Below are positions 6,076-9,310 of a stretch of 9,310 nucleotides of DNA, piece by piece. This DNA comes from Lachnospiraceae bacterium (GTDB lineage: Bacteria; Bacillota; Clostridia; Lachnospirales; Lachnospiraceae). The notes below the pieces were generated by a model that saw only the letters and a list, made by a program, of their open reading frames with translations, was not told the DNA's origin and did no database searches. Every line of letters starts with the position of its first letter. Positions within the stretch are counted from its first letter, which is position 1. The translations under genes and the position numbers were made by a program. The DNA lies in the NCBI GenBank assembly GCA_014804185.1, contig JAAVAG010000107.1, positions 1-9,310 of the forward strand, given 5' to 3'.

Positions 6076-8566
6076 AAAGAGCATTTGTCTGGCGGCAGCC
6101 GGAGCGATGGCGTGCGGTCTGTGGGGCTGCGGAGACAGCCAGGGATCCACAGAAGCCGAAAAACTGGCGGCCAAGCAGTATGTATACAGACCGACGGATC
6201 TGGAACTTCTGCCGGATACAGATGACGGCAAGGGGTGGTCAAATATATCTGCTCTGGGTATTCAGAATGAAAAAATTGTGGCTTTGACTCTGGAAGAGCA
6301 GTATCTGGAGAGCGGCTATACCCAGGTGTATAAACTTGTGACCATGAATATGGACGGCAGCGGAAGACAGGAGAAGCCTTTCTTCACCAGTGGAGGAGAG
6401 AACAACGGCAATCTGAGCTACCTGGAGATCACTGAGAACGGAATTTACGGGACTCTGGAAACCTGGAATTATGATGACCAGGGAGGATGGGACGGAGAGA
6501 TAGGGATTCCTGAGGGTGAAATCCAGGATACAGAATATGAGGAAGACGCGGACGACGCGGAGGATGAGGACACGGAGGACGATTCAGAGGATGGCGGCAC
6601 AGACGGGGAAGGAGAGGCTTCGGAAGGCAGTTCTTCCGTGCAGCCCAGGGTGAGCGTGTCTAAAAATTCCAGCATTGATAGTCCGATAGCAAGGGATTAT
6701 ACGGAAACCCGGACGCTGGAACTGGTCTGCTGGAATTTAAACGGCGAGGAACAGTGGAGGAAATCCCTGATTCCGGAGGATATGTCAGAGGAGGAATATT
6801 ATTATGTGGAGCGCATGCTTATCCTGGACGGGGGGCGTATTCTGGTAATGTCGGGAAGCCGCATGGATATCTACGGCAGTGACGGAACGCTGACGGAATC
6901 CATACCCCGTGATCAGGAACAGTATTTTGACAATATATTTATGGGCAGGGACGGCAGTCTGATGGTGACATCCTGGGGTGAGAATGGAATGGTCATGTCC
7001 ACGCTGGATCTTAAGACCGGTAAAACAGGAGATCCGGTGGAATTTCCGTTTAATGTGTACAATTACAATATTTCCGGCAGTAAATATTATGATCTGCTGC
7101 TGAGAAACTCCACAGGTGTCTTCGGCTATAACCTGGGTGACCAGGACCCCACACCGCTGATGAACATCATCAATTCAGATATAGCTACTACCAGTATAAA
7201 CGGAATTGTGGAGATCAGCGAAACGCAGTTTCTGGGATCTTATTATGACAATTTGGACGGCACGCAGCATGCGGCGCTCTTTACCTATGTGGATCCTGCG
7301 GATATACCGGACAAGGAAGTGATTTCCATCGCCACATATTATATGGATTATCAGATGCGCAGGCGGGTCATCGAGTTTAATAAGACAAATGAGACTTACC
7401 GCATCACGGTGATCGATTATTCGCAGTACAGCGCGATGGATGACTATATGTCCGGATACACGAGGCTGAACAACGACATACTGGCGGGCAATACGCCGGA
7501 TATCATCGTGATCGACAATAATATGCCGGTTGACAGCTATATCGCCAAAGGAGTGCTCGCGAATATCTATGATTTTCTGGATGAGGATGAGGAATTAAAC
7601 CGCGAAGATTATTTCCAGAATATTTTGGACGCTTTCAGCGTAAACGGAAAACTTTACACCATTGTGCCGGATTTCTATGTGCAGACGGTCCTCGGCAAGA
7701 CGGCGGATGTGGGAACCGAGCCGGGGTGGACCATGCAGGACCTGAAAGCTGTTCTGGCCACGAAGCCGGAGGGAACCAATGTGTTTGAGAGCAATACTAC
7801 CAGAGACGGTATCATGTGGTATGTGATGATGATGGCGCTGCCGCAGTATATGGATCGTGAGACAGGGAAGTGCAGTTTTGATTCCCAGGGATTTATGGAT
7901 CTGCTGGAGTTCTTAAAGGAGTTTCCGACAGAGGGGGATCCGAATGCATGGGAAGATCCCGATTATTGGGATAATTACCAGAGTCAGTGGAGAGAGGGAA
8001 GAACGCTTCTGGCGGTCACTAATATCACAGAGGCACGAGATCTGATTCAGACTGCCCATGGTACGTTTGGAGAACCGGTTACATTTATCGGTTTCCCCAC
8101 AGAAAGCGGAAACGGATCCATTATACAGACGAGCAATCGCTATGCTATTTCCGCCAAGTCCAGGAACAAGGCAGGGGCATGGGAATTTATGCGCTATTAC
8201 TTTACGGATGAATATCAGGATGGATCCTATTATATGCCTGTCAACAAGGAAATCTGGATGGAACACGCCAGGCAGGCGATGGAGAGATATTCATGGACAG
8301 ATGCTGAAACCGGAGAGGTATACTATGAGGATTACACCGCGTGGATAGGAGGAGAATCGATTGTAATCGATCCCTTAAGCCAGGAAGAGGTGGATGCGCT
8401 GTATGATTTTGTGTGTTCTCTTGATACGCCTTACTACTATGATGAGGACATTGTGAATATCATCAACGAGGAGGCGGAGGCGTTCTTTGCCGGACAAAAG
8501 AGTGTGGAGCAGGTTGCGGAGATCATTCAGGGACGTGCACAGATTTATGTGGATGAGGGAAGATAA
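6050..8566 (+). CDS. Lipoprotein fusing a propeller-like region to a family-1 solute-binding domain
   Basis: The product is 838 residues from ATG 6050, which follows GGGGAGG (6040-6046) and yields a lipoprotein signal: a basic n-region, a hydrophobic core, and lipobox LWGC with Cys27 as lipid site. Residues about 45-415 show repeated strand-rich units such as YKLVTMNMDGS, LELVCWNLNGEEQW, RILVMSGSRMDIYGSDG and VMSTLDLKTG, suggesting a beta-propeller. An acidic insert (about 155-192, mostly Asp/Glu) interrupts it. From about 423 a family-1 solute-binding domain begins (VISIATYYMDYQMRRRVIEF), with NNDILAGNTPDII, FGEPVTFIGFPT, AWEFMRYYF and the C-terminal GQKSVEQVAEIIQGR. This half aligns along its length with the protein at 1-1235. 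It is about twice the length of an ordinary solute-binding protein. It likely sits on the outer membrane face and feeds the permeases at 1248-3139; the propeller might bind a polymer or a partner protein. The propeller call is by eye and the ligand is unknown. Confidence 0.88.
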   Translation: MRNRKKWIKKSICLAAAGAMACGLWGCGDSQGSTEAEKLAAKQYVYRPTDLELLPDTDDGKGWSNISALGIQNEKIVALTLEEQYLESGYTQVYKLVTMNMDGSGRQEKPFFTSGGENNGNLSYLEITENGIYGTLETWNYDDQGGWDGEIGIPEGEIQDTEYEEDADDAEDEDTEDDSEDGGTDGEGEASEGSSSVQPRVSVSKNSSIDSPIARDYTETRTLELVCWNLNGEEQWRKSLIPEDMSEEEYYYVERMLILDGGRILVMSGSRMDIYGSDGTLTESIPRDQEQYFDNIFMGRDGSLMVTSWGENGMVMSTLDLKTGKTGDPVEFPFNVYNYNISGSKYYDLLLRNSTGVFGYNLGDQDPTPLMNIINSDIATTSINGIVEISETQFLGSYYDNLDGTQHAALFTYVDPADIPDKEVISIATYYMDYQMRRRVIEFNKTNETYRITVIDYSQYSAMDDYMSGYTRLNNDILAGNTPDIIVIDNNMPVDSYIAKGVLANIYDFLDEDEELNREDYFQNILDAFSVNGKLYTIVPDFYVQTVLGKTADVGTEPGWTMQDLKAVLATKPEGTNVFESNTTRDGIMWYVMMMALPQYMDRETGKCSFDSQGFMDLLEFLKEFPTEGDPNAWEDPDYWDNYQSQWREGRTLLAVTNITEARDLIQTAHGTFGEPVTFIGFPTESGNGSIIQTSNRYAISAKSRNKAGAWEFMRYYFTDEYQDGSYYMPVNKEIWMEHARQAMERYSWTDAETGEVYYEDYTAWIGGESIVIDPLSQEEVDALYDFVCSLDTPYYYDEDIVNIINEEAEAFFAGQKSVEQVAEIIQGRAQIYVDEGR

Positions 8567-8574
8567 AAAAATTA

Positions 8575-8601
8575 CACAAGGTAACAAAATGTTACCTTGT
8601 G
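8575..8601 (-). terminator. Perfect 12-bp hairpin followed by a T-run on the minus strand
   Basis: Arms 8575-8586 and 8590-8601 are perfect reverse complements with a 3-base loop. Read on the minus strand the hairpin is followed by TAATTTTTTT, a good intrinsic-terminator tail. Read on the plus strand it is followed by ACATTTAAAA, which is poor. It most likely ends transcripts of the minus-strand ABC gene. Because the arms carry GGTAAC/GTTACC, a protein-binding site is a weaker alternative. Confidence 0.6.
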
Positions 8602-8609
8602 ACATTTAA

Positions 8610-8638
8610 AAGAAAGCAGGGCGAGGCCCTGCTTTCTT
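8610..8638. terminator. Bidirectional terminator hairpin (copy 1 of a tandem pair)
   Basis: Arms of 13 bp (8610-8622 and 8626-8638) pair perfectly around loop GAG. The GC core GCAGGGC/GCCCTGC is followed by TTTCTT on the plus strand and by TTTCTTTTAAA on the minus strand. It can therefore end both the plus-strand operon, whose last stop lies 43 bases upstream, and the convergent minus-strand gene. Confidence 0.75.
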
Positions 8639-8689
8639 CGCGTATGGCCAGTGAAGCAGGGCAAAGCCCTGCTTTCTTCGTGTGTGGCC
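8612..8689. repeat. Two tandem 38-base repeats carrying terminator hairpins, period 40
   Basis: Copy 1 (8612-8649) and copy 2 (8652-8689) match at 32 of 38 positions when aligned without gaps. The stem core and the following TTTCTTCG and TGGCC blocks are kept. Two of the six differences fall in the hairpin loop (GAG versus AAA), two at the left end, and two in the spacer after the stem. This is a local duplication; only two copies exist in the window. Confidence 0.8.
8653..8675 (+). terminator. Terminator hairpin (copy 2 of a tandem pair)
   Basis: A 9-bp perfect stem (8654-8662 with 8666-8674), extended by one possible G-U pair, surrounds loop AAA. It has the same GC core as copy 1 and is followed on the plus strand by TTTCTTCG. 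On the minus strand it is followed by TTCACTGG, a poor tail, so it probably acts as back-up for the plus-strand operon. Confidence 0.6.
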
Positions 8690-8692
8690 GTA

Positions 8693-9310
8693 TCAGACCG
8701 CAAACTGTGACATATACAGGTTGTAGTACGCGCCTTTTTTGCGGATCAGTTCGGCGGCTGTCCCAGCCTCCACGATGCCGCCGTCGTCAATGTAGAAGAT
8801 CCGGTCGGCTTTTTGAATAGTGGAGAGCCTGTGGGCGATGACAAAAGAGGTGCGGCCTGTCAGCAGGGTCTCGATACCCTTTTGTACCAGCAGTTCCGTC
8901 TGGGTGTCTATACTGGAGGTGGCCTCGTCCAGAATCAGGATACGGGGCATGGAGACAAAGGTGCGGGCAAAGGCAAGCAGTTGTCTCTGGCCGATGGAAA
9001 GGCCGCCTCCCCGTTCACTCAATTCAAAGTCATAACCCTTATCCAGTTTCATGATAAAATCGTGTGCGCCTACGGCCCTGGCGGCTGCTGTGATCTCCTC
9101 ATCTGTGGCATCCAGTCTGCCATAGCGGATGTTGTCACGGATAGTGCCGGAGAACAGGAAGTTGTCCTGGGTCATAATGCCCATCTTGCTGCGCAGGCTT
9201 TCCAGAGTGACATCCTGCACATCCGTGCCGTCGATGCGTACATGGCCTTCCGTCACATCATAGAATCTGCTGATCAGATTGACGATAGTTGTTTTACCGG
9301 CGCCTGTTGG
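8693..9310 (-). CDS. Exporter-type ABC protein, C-terminal nucleotide-binding domain, N-terminus cut by the window
   Basis: On the minus strand the frame is open from the window edge to TGA at 8695-8693, giving 205 visible residues. It holds nearly a whole ATPase domain: Walker A at the very edge (PTGAGKTT), Q-loop Gln48 in MTQDNFLF, signature LSIGQRQ at 104-110 (Ile for the usual second Gly), Walker B RILILDEA with catalytic Glu129, D-loop SSID and switch His160 in IAHRLST. The GTIRDNIRYG and GRTSFVIAHRLSTI segments are typical of MsbA/LmrA-like half transporters that fuse a six-helix membrane domain ahead of the ATPase, so such a domain is expected beyond 9310. A Val codon lying inside the family-typical FYDVTEG should not be taken as the start. 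It converges on the plus-strand operon and is probably unrelated in function. Substrate (drug, lipid or peptide) unknown. Confidence 0.95.
   Translation of the reverse strand, partial: PTGAGKTTIVNLISRFYDVTEGHVRIDGTDVQDVTLESLRSKMGIMTQDNFLFSGTIRDNIRYGRLDATDEEITAAARAVGAHDFIMKLDKGYDFELSERGGGLSIGQRQLLAFARTFVSMPRILILDEATSSIDTQTELLVQKGIETLLTGRTSFVIAHRLSTIQKADRIFYIDDGGIVEAGTAAELIRKKGAYYNLYMSQFAV

Noticed and set aside
6512..6628. Direct pairing between the acidic insert of the lipoprotein and the basic tail of the core protein
   Set aside because: The predicted topology places the insert outside the cell and the tail in the cytoplasm, so they should not meet.
8612..8689. CRISPR-like array
   Set aside because: There are only two units, the repeated part spans nearly the whole period with no unique spacer, and the units are terminator hairpins.

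Overview
The window looks like part of a Firmicutes genome, most likely a gut Lachnospiraceae (Clostridia) relative. This is inferred from strong AGGAGG-type ribosome binding sites, tight gene packing, a mid-range GC content, and the style of the proteins: family-1 solute-binding lipoproteins ending in a GQKSVxxVAxIIQxR motif, paired with MalF/MalG-type permeases. No species can be named from the sequence alone.

Positions 1-8566 hold six plus-strand genes with almost no space between them. In order they are: the 3' part of a solute-binding protein (1-1235), a MalF-like permease (1248-2189), a MalG-like permease (2186-3139), a MacA/HlyD-like membrane fusion (adaptor) protein (3157-4749), a two-helix membrane protein with a MacB-type extracellular core domain (4774-6075), and a long lipoprotein fusing a propeller-like N-terminal region to a second solute-binding domain (6050-8566). 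Gaps are 12, 17 and 24 bases and two junctions overlap (4 and 26 bases), so one transcript starting upstream of the window is likely. I see no room for an internal promoter.

The first, second, third and sixth genes make up the binding and membrane parts of a carbohydrate-type (CUT1) ABC importer. The fourth and fifth resemble the adaptor and the extracellular half of a MacAB-type exporter or mechanotransmission complex. The fifth lacks the usual extra FtsX helices, and no ATPase for either module lies in the operon as seen here. This importer/adaptor mixture is the most unusual aspect of the window.

Positions 8567-8692 are a 126-base convergent junction holding three hairpins; two of them are near-identical tandem copies. 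Together they look like terminators serving both directions. From 8693 to the window end, on the minus strand, lies the C-terminal nucleotide-binding domain of an exporter-type ABC protein whose N-terminal membrane part is outside the window. No tRNA, rRNA, CRISPR array, insertion sequence or phage gene was seen.
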